Positions 10,446 through 22,420 of a stretch of DNA of 64,000 bases are shown piece after piece. The number at the start of each line of letters is the position of its first letter. The first letter of the stretch is position 1. Source of the stretch: Torymus aiolomorphi (lineage: Eukaryota > Arthropoda > Insecta > Hymenoptera > Torymidae). The notes under the pieces were generated by a model. It was given only the letters and a program-made list of their open reading frames with translations. It was not told the origin of the DNA and ran no database searches. The stretch spans positions 93,815,300 through 93,879,299 of the forward strand of contig CM070876.1 in assembly GCA_036365515.1 (NCBI GenBank). Direction: 5' to 3'. Position numbers and translations under genes: made by a program.

Positions 10446-11490
10446 TGTAACGGGATGGCTAGTGGGGAAAATCCCAACAAGCCACAGGCCAGCGATGCCC
10501 TAGAACACGGTGCCGCGGGTGTCAGACTAAAATGACTTGCCCGGGGATTTGCTCCTGAAATCTAGAAAACAACGCGAAGATATCACACGAACTTCGCTTT
10601 CCAACTAATTGGATCGCTGAGTGAAAAGCGCGCGCTCGAAAAGTAAAGCGCGCGGCCGCTATGCTCAGATATGAAAACGACCGGCGGAGTCGTTTCCCGC
10701 GGAGGCGGCGGTATCCGGGAGAAGGACAGGTTGTAATGAACAACGCGACGAGTAACTAGATATCACAATATATTTACAATTACTAATCTCTACAAGCACA
10801 ACGCCTGTGCTGATTAGAACAAAGAGTTAGTTCGCGCGCGACCGTTAACATTCAAACGCGCGAACTACACGGCGCACGGCGAAGCTGCTATGCTCGAGCG
10901 CAGTGTTAAGTACGGCGAGCTGACACACACTCGCACGTACACGGCACAGAAAGCTTGCACGGGGCGATTTCCGTGCAAGCCTTTTACATGAAATACGCGA
11001 GATGAGAATATAACTTACCGATCTAAGGAGCAGCCGGTGCACTCGACTCTCTCTCTCGCTCTTTCGGCAGTTGCGCGCTCGCTCTCTCTCTCTCGCTCTC
11101 GCTTATAAGGGTGGGCAGCCTGGCCCGCTGCCGTCTCTCGCTCGTGGCACAAGTGGCACGGACTTGCCCTCACTCTTGCTCTCTCGCACGCTTGCCGGTC
11201 GGCGCCTCCACTCTACACTCGCGGTAATAAAAATAAAAAAGGACGGCGCGGACACTAAAATATGAGATATGGTAAGCCGACGATGTGCACAGCACGAGAG
11301 TCTACACGAAGATGGCTCCCTTTTCTCGCGGGAACAAGTTAGCAGCTTCGCGACGGATGACGGGCATTTTACGCGTCGCGAGACCGATTCGCTACGCGCG
11401 ACGCGCCTCGATTCGGCTGCGTAGGAGTTGCGCGCGCGCGCTCACTACCTTCGCACGGTAGATTAGAATCGCGGCTAGACACGCGTTACA
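10446..11490 (-). repeat. Gypsy 5' LTR
   Basis: It starts TGTAACGGG at 10446 and ends ACGCGTTACA at 11490 on the plus strand. It is nearly identical to 1469-2518. The TTATAA box is at 11103-11108, next to a CTCTCT/GAGAGA tract that could bind GAGA-type factors; in element orientation it lies upstream of the leader. Confidence 0.93.
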
Positions 11491-11960
11491 GTATTTATAT
11501 AAGTATTTTTGATTTATCGATCTATAATGAAATACTATGTTTACGATATTGCATGTTATCGTAAAATACTGCCAAAATTGATAATTTCTTTATAAATTTG
11601 CAATCATAGATCGTTTTCATAATGTAGCATGGTATCTATATAAGTATTTTTTATTTATTGTTCTATAATCAAATATTATTTTCATGTTCTGGCATGTTAC
11701 CGTAAAATACTGCAGTAATTGATAATTTCTTTATAAATTTGCAATCATAGATCGTTTTTATAATTTTGCATGGTTTTATATATGTATTTTTTATTTATCG
11801 ATCTGCAATCAAATACTATGTTTGTGGTATTGCATGTTATCGTAAAATACTGCAGAAATTGATAATTTCTTTATCAATTTACAACCTCCGATCATTTTCA
11901 TAATTTTGCATGGTAATTTATAAGAGTATTTTTCATTTATCGATCCAGAATCAAATGAAA
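11491..11960. repeat. 140-bp satellite, right part
   Basis: Equivalent points AGATCG at 11608 and 11749 and the diverged copy at 11889 give periods of 141 and 140 bases. Monomers carry ATTGCATGTTATCGTAAAATAC and TTTGCATGGT-like blocks. With the left fragment this makes about four monomers split by the gypsy element. Confidence 0.8.
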
Positions 11961-12540
11961 TTGTTACAGCCCTTAATAATTTCTTTATCATTTATCATAA
12001 AAATAAAGTATAACGTCTTATTCTCGCAAAATTTACTTATAAGAATTGTTGTTTGAAAAAAATGTATAAACTTGATATGAATATTTTCATAATTTTTTAT
12101 GAAAAAAAATTGTTGCTTATATTATGCACTCAGAGAACAACATCTTCTGTTTAAATTCGAAACTACAATATTGTAACTGTTACATATTATATTTTAATAA
12201 GGAAGAGTTTAAACGGAAAATCTCAGATTGTAACTATTACAATGTCTATATTTACAGCAATACATTGAAATTGTTTAAAAGAACTCGGTGACTTAACTAT
12301 TACAATGCTTATATACCGAAATATTGAAATATACGCATGTTAATAGTTACGAATGTTACGAGGCCATATTATTAAAAAAATGCTCTCAGTGCACGCCATC
12401 TGTGAGTGTTCTTGGAACTAAAAGTTCTACGCATAGATTAAGTATAGCTTCAGCGCCATCTACTGTTTAATATACAGTAGTTGGCACCCACCTACATTAT
12501 CGACTGAACCCAACACAATTTTTGTTGAGTATCACATGGC
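11961..12540. other. AT-rich spacer, nothing recognised
   Basis: There are no supportable ORFs or structured RNAs. The part from about 12380 is less AT-rich (GCGCCATCTACTGTTTAATA) and leads into the Penelope arm. Confidence 0.5.
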
Positions 12541-12707
12541 CTTAATACCTTAAATTATAACGTGTGTTACGTAGTACACATGAAGTCGATGTTAACGCAA
12601 AACATGAGATTGGTCAGTATTTATAGTATACACAGTAAACGGTTGGTGTCTGTGTTTACAAACAAAACGCAGATACATATAGAAAGAAAAATCAAACGAC
12701 AACAAAT

Positions 12708-14396
12708 TTAATTTAAAAGTCTCAATAAAGGAAAATAAGACGTATTTAAAAATTTAACGTCTTCTTTCTTATTTATGTTATTACTGTTGCACTTAATGTG
12801 GATCATTTCTGACAATATACGTTTTTTGTAATTAGCTTCCTGATCTAGAATTTTGGTATTGTCCCAGTCAAAATCATGGAGAAATTTATTCCTATGTTGT
12901 GGAACTACTGATTCTATGTTGTTATTATTTTGATGTTCGTTAATTCTGATTTTTATTGTACGTTTAGTTTCTCCTACATATGACGCAGGACACGATTTAC
13001 AAAAGAACTTATAAACTACGTTGGTCCTATCCCACTTTTTTGTAGGGTCTTTACCTAATTTTATTACAGAACTTAGACTCTTATTAACAAGAGGCAAAAC
13101 ACGGAAGTTATAAGGTTTGAGAATGGTTACAATTTTTTCAAAAATGTCATTGAACGGTAATGAAATATGGGATACAAATTCGTTTTGTACAATATTGTCT
13201 TTTTGGTTGTTCTCATATTTAATTTTGTAAAATCTTTTGTATGCATATTGTTTGATCAATCTCCGAGGGTAATTATTATTTTTGAGTAATGTAGTAACAA
13301 TATTTAGATTTTTCCTATGAAATTTTTTATTTGATAATAAAATTGCTCTGTCAACAAGGTTGTACACAATATTGATCTTCTGTTGTGGTGGATGATAGGA
13401 ATGATAATTAATAAGTCTGCCGGAAGAAGTGGGTTTATTATACCAATCTGTAATAATCGTATTATTATGGTGGATTAAAAGAATATCTAGAAAATTGATT
13501 TTTTTGTCCTGTTCTAATTCATAAGTAAATTGTAACTTGTTATTATAGGAATTGAACGTATTTATTACGGTATTGATATGTTTTTTGTCGATACACATAA
13601 TCGTGTCATCAACGTAGCGGAAATAAAAAAGTGGAAGAATATCATGGTTTTCTTTCAAAATTTTTAGACAGTCAGTTTCCAAATCGTCCATCACAATATC
13701 TGCAAATAATGTCGATATCGGGGAACCCATAGGTGTACCATCAATTTGTCTATATAATTTGTTATTGAAAGAAAAAATGGTATTCGAAAATAGAAATTTT
13801 ATACATGTAATAATTTCGTTGAGTGGGATTTTGCATCTATTATGTATGGAATCAAATCTTCGATCTATACTGTCTAATACTAGTTGTAGTGGAATGTTTG
13901 TAAATAGAGAAATAACGTCTAAAGAGAGTAATACATAGTCATCTGGTATGATAACTGAATTTAATTTTTGTTTCAAATGAAAACTGTTGTCGATATGCGA
14001 CTCTGGGATTTTTATGGACGATTTGATTTCATTGTAAATAATTTTAGCTAAAAAGTGGCTCGGACTATTGACTAATGAGATTATGGGACGGAATGGTATA
14101 TCTTTTTTATGTATTTTTGGATGACCGTAACATTTTGCCAGTGTAGTATTTGAACAAGAGAGAGAGTTATTATGAAACTTTGTGCGCAAATAGTTATTAT
14201 TATTTAAGTTCTTAAGAATCGTCGACGTGTCAGATTGTAATTTTTTTAGGGGATTCTTTTTAATATTTTCGTAAACAGTTGTGTCAGATAGTAACAAGTG
14301 CATTTTTGAGTTGTATTTAGTCTTGCTTAAGCAGACGGTGACATTTCCCTTGTCAGAAGTTGTAAACCATATATCTGGATTATTTTTAATAAACAT
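12708..14396 (-). pseudogene. Penelope RT with GIY-YIG endonuclease
   Basis: This 562-codon frame shows Penelope RT landmarks: TSDKGNVTVCLSK near the N-terminus, GHPKIHKKDIPFRPI, LLSLDVISLFTNIPL, GTPMGSP, and the catalytic FRYVDD. The C-terminal GIY-YIG nuclease is clear in VVYKFFCKSCPASYVGETKR, with the CxxC that precedes YVGET in this group. The N-terminal part of the protein lies in another frame (14327-15049), so one frameshift near 14390 breaks an otherwise intact coding region. Confidence 0.92.
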
Positions 14397-15049
14397 TTTG
14401 TATTAGTTAATTTCCTTTTGAACATTTTTTCTTGTGGATTTTCATGTTTTTGTTTCATAAACGCTGTTGTTACATTTGATACAATTCTTTCCCTGATTTC
14501 GGATTGTTTTGATGTCGATAGTTCAGAATTCATTAAACTAAACTCAACATTTTTAACTGTGTCCACGATGTCTTTTTTATCACCCCTTTTGTTGATATTA
14601 AATTTTGGTCCTAATGAGACTACGTCTATTATGTCGTCAGGTATATGTACCTCTGTCAAGTTTTTGAAGAATTGTTCTTTTGATGTGGTATTCTTCGCTT
14701 GTAATTTTTGTTTTTTCGATATACATTCAAATTTTTTAAATAAATTTTTGTTGTGTTTTTCTCTAATCAATTTGGCTTTTTTGTTAGTATATGTAAAGAA
14801 ATGATTAATAGTTAAATGATCAATTTTGAGTTCTGAAATTAGGTTTTTAAGAGAAGATAATGATTTATTTAAAAAATTCATATGAAAATTGATATCACGG
14901 ATTTCCAGATTTAAAAGTTTAAAGGAGATATGTTTTTCCATATCAACGACTCTTAGTTTGCAAAATTCACTTTGAAACGAAAAAGTACGAAAACGCTTAC
15001 TTAAATTTAACATATGTTGAGGAAAGATGTTGTTGGATCTGCACCTCAA
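14327..15049 (-). pseudogene. Penelope N-terminal region
   Basis: A 240-codon Lys-rich frame runs into the RT frame through an overlap; the last residues repeat, out of phase, the codons of MFIKNNPDIWF in the downstream ORF. The content (DMEKHISFKLLNLEIRD, KKAKLIREKHNK) is helical and charged, as expected of the region before Penelope RT. The upstream end coincides with the centre of the palindrome, so the true N-terminus may be lost. Confidence 0.7.
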
Positions 15050-15050
15050 A

Positions 15051-15973
15051 CTTTTTTATTTCCGCTACGTTGATGACACGATTATGTGTATCGACAAAAA
15101 ACATATCAATACCGTAATAAATACGTTCAATTCCTATAATAACAAGTTACAATTTACTTATGAATTAGAACAGAACAAAAAAATCAATTTTCTAGATATT
15201 CTTTTAATCCACCATAATAATACGATTATTACAGATTGGTATAATAAACCTACTTCTTCCGGCAGACTTATTAATTATCATTCCTATCATCCACCACAAC
15301 AGAAGATCAATATTGTGTACAACCTTGTTGACAGAACATTTTATTATCAAATAAAAAATTTCATAGGAAAAATCTAAATATTGTTACTACATTACTCAAA
15401 AATAATAATTATCCTCGGAGATTCATCAAACAATATGCATACAAAAGATTTTACAAAATTAAATATGAGAACAACCAAAAAGACAATATTGTACAAAACG
15501 AATTTGTATCCCATATTTCATTACCGTTCAATGACATTTTTGAAAAAATTGTAACCATTCTCAAACCTTATAACTTCCGTGTTTTGCCTCTTGTTAATAA
15601 GAGTCTAAGTTCTGTAATAAAATTAGGTAAAGACCCTACAAAAAAGTGGGATAGGACCAACGTAGTTTATAAGTTCTTTTGTAAATCGTGTCCTGCGTCA
15701 TATGTAGGAGAAACTAAACGTACAATAAAAATCAGAATTAACGAACATCAAAAAAATAACAACATAGAATCAGTAGTTCCACAACATAGGAATAAATTTC
15801 TCCATGATTTTGACTGGGACAATACCAAAATTCTAGATCAGAAAGCTAATCACAAAAAACGTATATTGTCAGAAATGATCCACATTAAGTGCAACAGTAA
15901 TAACATAAATAAGAAAGAAGACGTTAAATTTTTAAATACGTCTTATTTTCCTTTATTGAGACTTCTAAATTAA
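15051..15973 (+). pseudogene. Penelope truncated copy, RT C-part and GIY-YIG
   Basis: It begins abruptly at the RT catalytic segment (LFYFRYVDD) and continues in frame to about 15377. A frame change follows within the part matching the left copy's FHRKNLNIVTTLL. The GIY-YIG domain is open in 15584-15973. The protein matches the left copy almost residue for residue (for example EQNKK for EQDKK), so both halves derive from the same or very similar templates. Confidence 0.85.
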
Positions 15974-16220
15974 ATTTGTTGTCGTTTGATTTTTCTTTCT
16001 ATATGTATCTGCGTTTTGTTTGTAAACACAGACACCAACCCTTTACTGTGTATACTATAAATACTGACCAATCTCATGTTTTGCGTTAACATCGACTTCA
16101 TGTGTACTACGTAACACACGTTATAATTTAAGGTATTAATTATTGTATTACGCGAGTGTTTTTAGTTTCTATTAATTACATTGTATTAATTGTTTTTTTT
16201 TCTGTTTAATAAAAAATTGT

Positions 16221-16262
16221 AGCCTGAAGAGGTTGGCAGACCAAGCCAACGAAACGTTGCCT
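16221..16262 (+). ncRNA. Hammerhead-ribozyme-like motif of Penelope 1
   Basis: CTGAAGA (16224-16230) is followed by a hairpin GTTGGC/GCCAAC (16232-16237 with 16245-16250), then GAAAC and GTT. This matches the hammerhead core order CUGANGA - stem II - GAAA - minimal stem III - UH cleavage site. One extra purine sits between core and stem II. Penelope-like elements are known to carry such ribozymes in their terminal repeats. Stem I is weak as read, so activity is uncertain. Confidence 0.55.
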
Positions 16263-16290
16263 TTTCTAATGAAATCATTGAATTTTTTAT

Positions 16291-16743
16291 TTCTAATCCT
16301 CGCCTCCGTCAGATCGACTTAACTCACTAGCTTCTTAGAAAAAATTTGGGAGTGCGATATTTTACTCATATTCTACATAAATTAAATTTATGTTCACTTG
16401 TACAAGTTGTGAATTATAATTCGATAATATAAAGATAAAAATTGGAAACAACAATCGCCGTTATAATTTGTAGTTTATGTTTGGTTATTGAAATCAATTC
16501 TTGAATAATTAGGAATAATAATTAAGAAAATAGTTACTAATAAAATGTTATAAAAAATATTTTCTTCATTGCCAATGAAAAAATCATTGTACGCAAACCA
16601 TGATAACATGCATAATATTTCATAAATGTATATAATAAATTTAAAAATAATAATTTGACATGATAAAATTTTGTTGATTTATTATCTATCAATTATCTAC
16701 CATTCCATGAATCATTAATCCTGTTCATTTTTTCCTTCACAAG
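16291..16743. other. AT-rich spacer, possible intron of the next gene
   Basis: No coding signal was found that would supply the missing N-terminus of the downstream gene. A pyrimidine-rich run ending CACAAG at 16743 may be the 3' splice site of its first visible exon. Confidence 0.4.
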
Positions 16744-19082
16744 TGTACAAGCAGAAGAAGATTTTGACGTGAACGGTGATCAAATAACAGACTTGACGGG
16801 GTCATTTGACGCTGCATGGACCAAGAGAGAACGGCAACATAACAGTTTTAGCGGTACATCTCAAATAAAATTACAATAACCAAATAATTTGTTTCATTTT
16901 TTATCAGGCATAAAAATTTCATGTTCATTTTATAATTTTCATTTTGGTTTAGCTCATGCATCATTCATTGGTAATTTTTCAAAAAAAGTTATTGCGTATG
17001 CTTGCCGTAACGTATACTGTCGAACGTGTAGAATAAACAAGCCGCATGATGCGTGTAAAAAAAATCACGTCGGTTCATCGAAAGCCATGGAGGCAGATAT
17101 GGCGGTAGAGCTTGTTTTAAAAAATGGAAATTTAACTAATGCGAAGTGCAGAATTAAAACTATAATTGGCGACGATGATTCTTCAGCAATAGCAGCTCTG
17201 CGTAGATTATCGCCTTACGCAATAATAAAGTTTTCAGATTTTAATCATGTGAAAAAAACTTTCAACAGCAAGCTTTATGATATGAAGTTACAAGCAACAT
17301 TGAAGGAATACTTTTCTAAAGTTTTTTGTCTCGCTATTAAGCGCAATAAAGGGAACGAAGAAAAAGTGAAGTTGGCTTTGGAAAATATTGTGCCTCACGC
17401 TTTTGGCAATCACGAAAACTGTGGTTCCTTTTGTGTTCGTACAAATGATGGTTCTCACACTTATACGTATTTCAAAGATGGAGTATGTTTATCAGATGGG
17501 AAATTAAAGGACCAGTTGGTAAAAATTCTACAACCGTACATCAACAGTTCTGCTCAGATTGCACCTTGTGCGTCCAGTCAAGCCAACGAGTCATTCAATC
17601 ACACCGTTTGTTCAAAGCATCCAAAATCACATTTTTACGGTGGCTCTGAATCGCACTGTTTCAGAGTAGCAATAGCAGTCTGTCAAAAAAATCTTGGGTA
17701 TGAATATATTACTACTCTAAATGAAAAACTCCGTTTATCGCCAGGGAAATACACTCAAATTTTTCGAAAAAGAAAACAAAATAAGTTTGTTATTGAAGCT
17801 GAAAGAAAAAAAGGAGTACCTACAAAGAGAAGGCGTTTACAGTTAAAAAAAGATAGATCAAAGAAAAATACTGCTATTGCTAATCGTGAAGGCGTCAGTT
17901 ATCACTCCGGGTCTGGATACCTTAACACAGCAGATTTAATTGATGAATGTGATATGTCTGGTACATTTTTGACACAAAATTAAATGTACGTTCATCTACA
18001 AAAATATTATTTCATTTTTTTTTTAGAAAATGTGAATTATGAGAATTGCTGTATAGTTGTTTTCGACATTGAATCAACTGGTTTGCGTGCGACTGATGAA
18101 ATTGTGCAAGTAAGATCTGTTTTTCGTTCTGAAATACGGTTTGTAACATGATTTTTTCATATACTTATTCACTTATATTTTACTTCTAAGATCGCAGCAG
18201 TACATGAACATAATGCATTTAACGTCTATATTATGCCGAAAAAAAATATAGATCCAGAAGCAAGTCGAATTACAGGTATAACAATTACTAATGGTGAGAT
18301 ATACTTTAACGAGAAACAAGTAATTTCAACTTGTCCAAGAGCAGCTTTTCTCAGTTTTTTATACTTTTTAAAACGTCTTAATAAGCCTGTTATTCTGATA
18401 GCGCACAATGGTAAAAGGTAAAAAGAATTTATAATCACTATAATTGACAAAAAAATTTTTTGAAGAATTTTTGAAATTTATAATTTCTAAGCTATCTCTA
18501 AATATAATTTATTTTATTTTTTTCAGTTTTGACATTCCAAGAATAATTAAATTAGCCGCTTCTGTCAATCTCTTACAAGAATTTAAAATGTTCGTGAAAG
18601 GATTTTGCGACACTTTATATGTCTTTAAAAAACTGTTGCCTAAAAGAGTTAAACTTAAAAAATCATTCAGTCAACCGTCACTAGTTCAAGACTATTTAAA
18701 TCCAACTGAATGGAAAAGCGCTCATAATGCATTGAATGATGTTTTGATGTTGCAATGTTTAACGAAAAAATTATGTACTGATGATAATTATATTTATAAT
18801 TATTGCCAAAGTTTTAATTCGATTGTAAACGCGAAAATAATGAAAGAAAAAGCGAAAGAATTGAAAAAAGCACTCGAAGATTTGAAAATTTCATCAAACA
18901 TGAAAAGTAAGCTTGTCAAAGTAGGTATAAGCAAGGCAATTCTGGAGAAAGCTTGTGAAACGGGAGGTTACGAAGCTTTATTAATTTTATTAAGTGAAAA
19001 TGTAGGGGGAAAACCACGCGTCACCCGAAGTGTTAAAATTATAAAGACTATTTTCGAACAGATCTCAAAAAAAGAAAATTAA
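16744..19082 (+). CDS. Mutator-like transposase domain joined to a DEDDh exonuclease (partial, five exons)
   Basis: Exons as read: about 16744-16853, 16953-17960, 18027-18109, 18191-18417, 18527-19082, each joined by GT-AG introns of 66-109 bases with the frame maintained. The first part carries hallmarks of the insect 'Mutator-like transposase' domain: a Cys/His cluster (CRNVYCRTC ... HDACKKNH), GSSKAMEADMAVEL, the acidic IGDDDSSA and DFNHVKKTFNSKLYDM. A Lys/Arg-rich linker (KKGVPTKRRRLQLKKDR) follows. Exons 3-5 encode a DnaQ-type 3'-5' exonuclease: VVFDIESTGL (Exo I), IAHNGK plus FDIPRI across an intron (Exo II) and SAHNALNDVLML with H-x4-D (Exo III), so all four acidic residues and the His are present. 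A basic helical tail ends at TAA 19082. The N-terminus is not visible and may lie beyond the Penelope insertion. The open frame and clean introns argue for recent function. Confidence 0.82.
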
Positions 19083-20828
19083 ACATATCAAAGATTTTTC
19101 TAAAGGAAACATTTATTTTCACCTTTATTTAAAAATTATAATATGTTTTCCAAAGAAGAGTTCCTGTATGAAGTGTTTGTATTTCTCGTATATTACGATA
19201 TGGTCATATAGTAAAGCATTTGTGATATTTCTTTATTGCAGTTTAAGTGCTTTAAGAAAGATTTCGGTTCTAAACCTGGAGGTTTAAATAAACATTTAAA
19301 AATGTTTATTATTAGTCCAATTATCGTTACTAAGTTTTAGTAAAAAAAATAATGTGAATGCGTACTTGCAAATCGAAAAGTTTGTGATACTAATTTAATT
19401 TAAATAGTTGGATAAACTTAGTTCTGATGTAAAGAAATCAGTTTTAATGAAAAAAAGATACATGTTAATCTGTTATCATAAAAAATTTTACGTTGCATGA
19501 TTGCGTTGAATAATATTTGAAATAAAATAAAATATTATTTTCTAATTTTTTTTTTCATTTTATTTCACATCCTACAATTCATTATAAAACATTTTAAATT
19601 TTTTATCAAATAAAAATGACCATAAATTTTAAAATTATATTTCTACAATTTAAATATCCCGCTCTTTTATACAGACAGCGTTGCCACATTTTACACGCAT
19701 GCGCACAAGTTACCCGGTCCTGTGATAAAAAAAAGTTTATTGGCTTTCTTCATTATTATTTCCTTTTTCTTACGGGAAACCTATATTTTACTTTAAACCA
19801 TAGTATTGTCTGTGAGAAAATCTATAACTACCTATTTTTTTATTAAAAACGTATATGAAATGTAAACGCGCGAGGCATTTATATATCAAGAAGTATCAAA
19901 ACTTCTATAAGCCCCTTGTTAAAAAATAACAATTTTGTAATGCATTTTTTTAAACAATTGGCTGAAAACCCCATATTTTTTTACAGAAAATGAAAGTTCA
20001 AGACTTAAGCTATTGTTTAGCTGAACTTTCATTTAAATTTTATATGATTTGCAAATGCTATCGAGCTACCTTAAACACTATATTTGGTTACAAATTTGAA
20101 GAGATTATCTTCATTTGTTTTTTAGAAAAAAATTATTTTAGAAAAAATTTGCGTTTTCGTTGTCGCAAAATAACAAGAGTAAAAATTATCTAATCATCCT
20201 GAAATTTGGCACAGATGTAGCTTTTATATATCTTCAGATCGAGTTCGTTGCCTAAAAAAATCGGTCTATTACGAAAAAAGATATTTGAGGTTAATTTTTT
20301 TTTTAATTTTCGAATCGCATTTTCTCAGATTTATGATACTTGATTTATCGACTTTAAATTTTAACTACTTATTAAGCTTTTTGTAAAATATAAAATTGTA
20401 TAATAATAATTGCTTTTTAATGATAAACAACACAAAGAGTAAAAATAAAAAGTCACAAACCATTTAACATAGTCTCACCGTACAAAATAAAATATTAAAT
20501 TTTAAATATTGGAATTAAAAATTAATTAAAGGAATCTCTCTTAAACGAATAATGACGGAAATGTGAAGCCGAAATAAAACCTTTGCGATTGCTCAAGTCC
20601 GTTTAAATGAAACCCGTGATTGGTCTGCAGTGACGTTAACTATTAGTTTAAGGTCTTAACTGATTCGTCGAAATAAAACCCATATAATTTGAAATTATGA
20701 AATATTTAAACTAAAGATATAAGATATAATAGTACATTATGTAACAAAGGACTAAAGTCACAGATTATTCTCGCGAGTGAGTTCACTCAAGGAAATGATC
20801 GACTTTAGTCCCGTGTTACATATGGTAG
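19083..20828. other. AT-rich DNA, no gene seen
   Basis: Only short chance ORFs rich in Phe, Ile and Tyr occur. No repeats with clear ends were seen. Confidence 0.5.
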
Positions 20829-21055
20829 TTTATTCCCATCTCCATTGTGTCCACTACATAGATTTGGAACGTTATTTTGTATTTATGTGTTATAATTTTG
20901 TTAGTTTTAACCAAATTCACCATAAACGTGAAAAATTAGATTATGTTACTTTATTCCCGCATTATGCGAGAATAAAGTAAAAGACGCAATCAGACGCGAC
21001 TTTTGCCCCGCTTTTCAGGCTATAAAATGGCCATTATAGTAGAGATGGGAATAAA
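20829..21055. repeat. Candidate MITE with 14-bp perfect inverted ends
   Basis: TTTATTCCCATCTC (20829-20842) is exactly complementary to 21042-21055, enclosing 227 bases. Inside lies a second hairpin with 11-base arms (20946-20956 and 20970-20980). Target duplications could not be identified, so the boundaries are approximate. Confidence 0.45.
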
Positions 21056-21504
21056 TTGTATTAATGACTTAAAGTTTAATTTTGTATAACAAAAAATAAG
21101 TATTATTATTTTGTCTGTAGTGAACACGGTTAAATTTCTAACCTCGAAATTTTTGTATTTTAGGAATAAATTAAAATAAATATAAATACAATCCAAGTTT
21201 TAATAGAAAATATTGGATAAATTTGTGTATGTTAAAAAATAAAATGAATTTTAAATTCATAATATTTCAATATTAATTGTATAAGACAAGGGGAAGCGAA
21301 GAGCGCGCGCAGCGCGCTTGAATAACTGGCTAGTCAGTAAATTAAGTTTGAGGAAGCTACATGCCAATGAATTGGCAGCGGTTTTTTCTCCGCTTGAGCG
21401 GACTTTGCGTGGCGTTCATGCGCAAAGTAAAATAAAATGTTACTTCACGCATAGACTTCACGCACAGTCGATTAAATGTGAACTCATGAATATTAATTAC
21501 TCAC

Positions 21505-22072
21505 TTTTGTTCAGGGCAGTAGACTCCTTTTTGAACATTTCTAATTTCTCTTTATTAGATTCATTCTCCTTCCTTAATTTGTCATTTGCGCTTTGCACCT
21601 GTAACAAATATAATAATTCTCTAAATATATTAAATATTAAATAAAACTATAGCTAAAGCACTTCCTAATTTATCTAATAATGAAAATAATTTTTTAGGAA
21701 AAAATGCGTGTGCTTTTGATTCTCTTCATAATAAAAAATTTTTGTTCGCGATTTTGATCATCTCGAAAATATAAAGAAAATGTAATAATTAACGGTGAAA
21801 ATACGCTGATAGAAAATTTACGATATTTGATATAGTTAACGTGTTAATTGAATTAAAACATTTTTATCAAATATGAATATGCAACAATAACACAATGTAC
21901 CTACAAATATTACTAGTAGTTTAAATATCAATATTGTTAAAGTTCCAAAATTTACTTTAAATGTACATAATCATCAAATAAAATTTGAGTATTGTTCAAC
22001 ACCATAATTTGCTATAAACCTTAGGACTGATACATACCATCTCTATTTCTTCATCCGTCAGCGGGATTATGT
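21505..22072 (-). CDS. Coiled-coil exon cassette A (two exons)
   Basis: On the minus strand, exon a is 22072-22038 (35 bases, after CTTTACAG, before GTATGTA). Exon b is 21598-21505 (94 bases, after TTGTTACAG, before GTGAGT). Together they make 129 bases, exactly 43 codons, so the pair can be added or skipped without frame change. Exon a reads IIPLTDEEIEM; exon b is a charged helix with NDKLRKENES and KLEMFKKE. The sequence suggests a piece of a host protein with heptad-type coiled coil. No homologue is recognised, and the first and last exons are not visible in the window. Confidence 0.62.
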
Positions 22073-22420
22073 CTGTAAAGAAAATTTGTTTATGTTTAGT
22101 ACTTATTTATATTACAATAAACATACATGAGCCAGATAGAAAATTATCGAAATTATCAAATATATCATATATCATTATCGACAATTATCAAACGACTGAG
22201 CTGCCGTAGCCCTTTAAGGTGGTTTTGGTTAATTTTTATAAATACATAAACATTTCGGAAACTTTACAAAAATATTTGTGCATGAAACAGGCCTTTTTTC
22301 ATGCAAAAGTAGAGTAAAAAATCGTGCATTCCGAGTGTGATTCGTGAAAGAATGATAATAAAACTTTTTCCCGCTTGAGCGGACTTTGCGTGGAGTTCGT
22401 GTGCGAAGTAATATTACGCA

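Larger units (their letters stand above)
1469..11490 (-). mobile_element. Ty3/gypsy LTR retrotransposon, complete but decayed
   Basis: Two LTRs of about 1.05 kb begin TGTAACG and end GTTACA. They flank a tRNA-type primer site, gag, protease, RT-RNase H, integrase and an extra 3' ORF, all reading on the minus strand. GTAT lies directly before 1469 and directly after 11490, so the 4-bp target duplication is intact. The LTRs differ at only a few sites seen by eye, which suggests a fairly recent insertion, yet the coding region holds several stops and frameshifts. The element is therefore unlikely to move by itself. It sits inside a 140-bp satellite array. Confidence 0.95.
12541..16290. mobile_element. 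Penelope-like element 1, head-to-head inverted dimer
   Basis: A nearly full copy reads leftward (15049 to 12708) and a 5'-truncated copy reads rightward (15051 to 15973). Beyond the coding parts, the 3' flanks are also mirror images: 12541-12710 is the reverse complement of about 15965-16140. The shared arm is about 1.09 kb (12541-13631 and 15051-16140) and the unpaired middle is 13632-15050. Inverted or partly tandem copies are typical of Penelope-like elements, which transpose by RT and a GIY-YIG nuclease. Confidence 0.9.
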
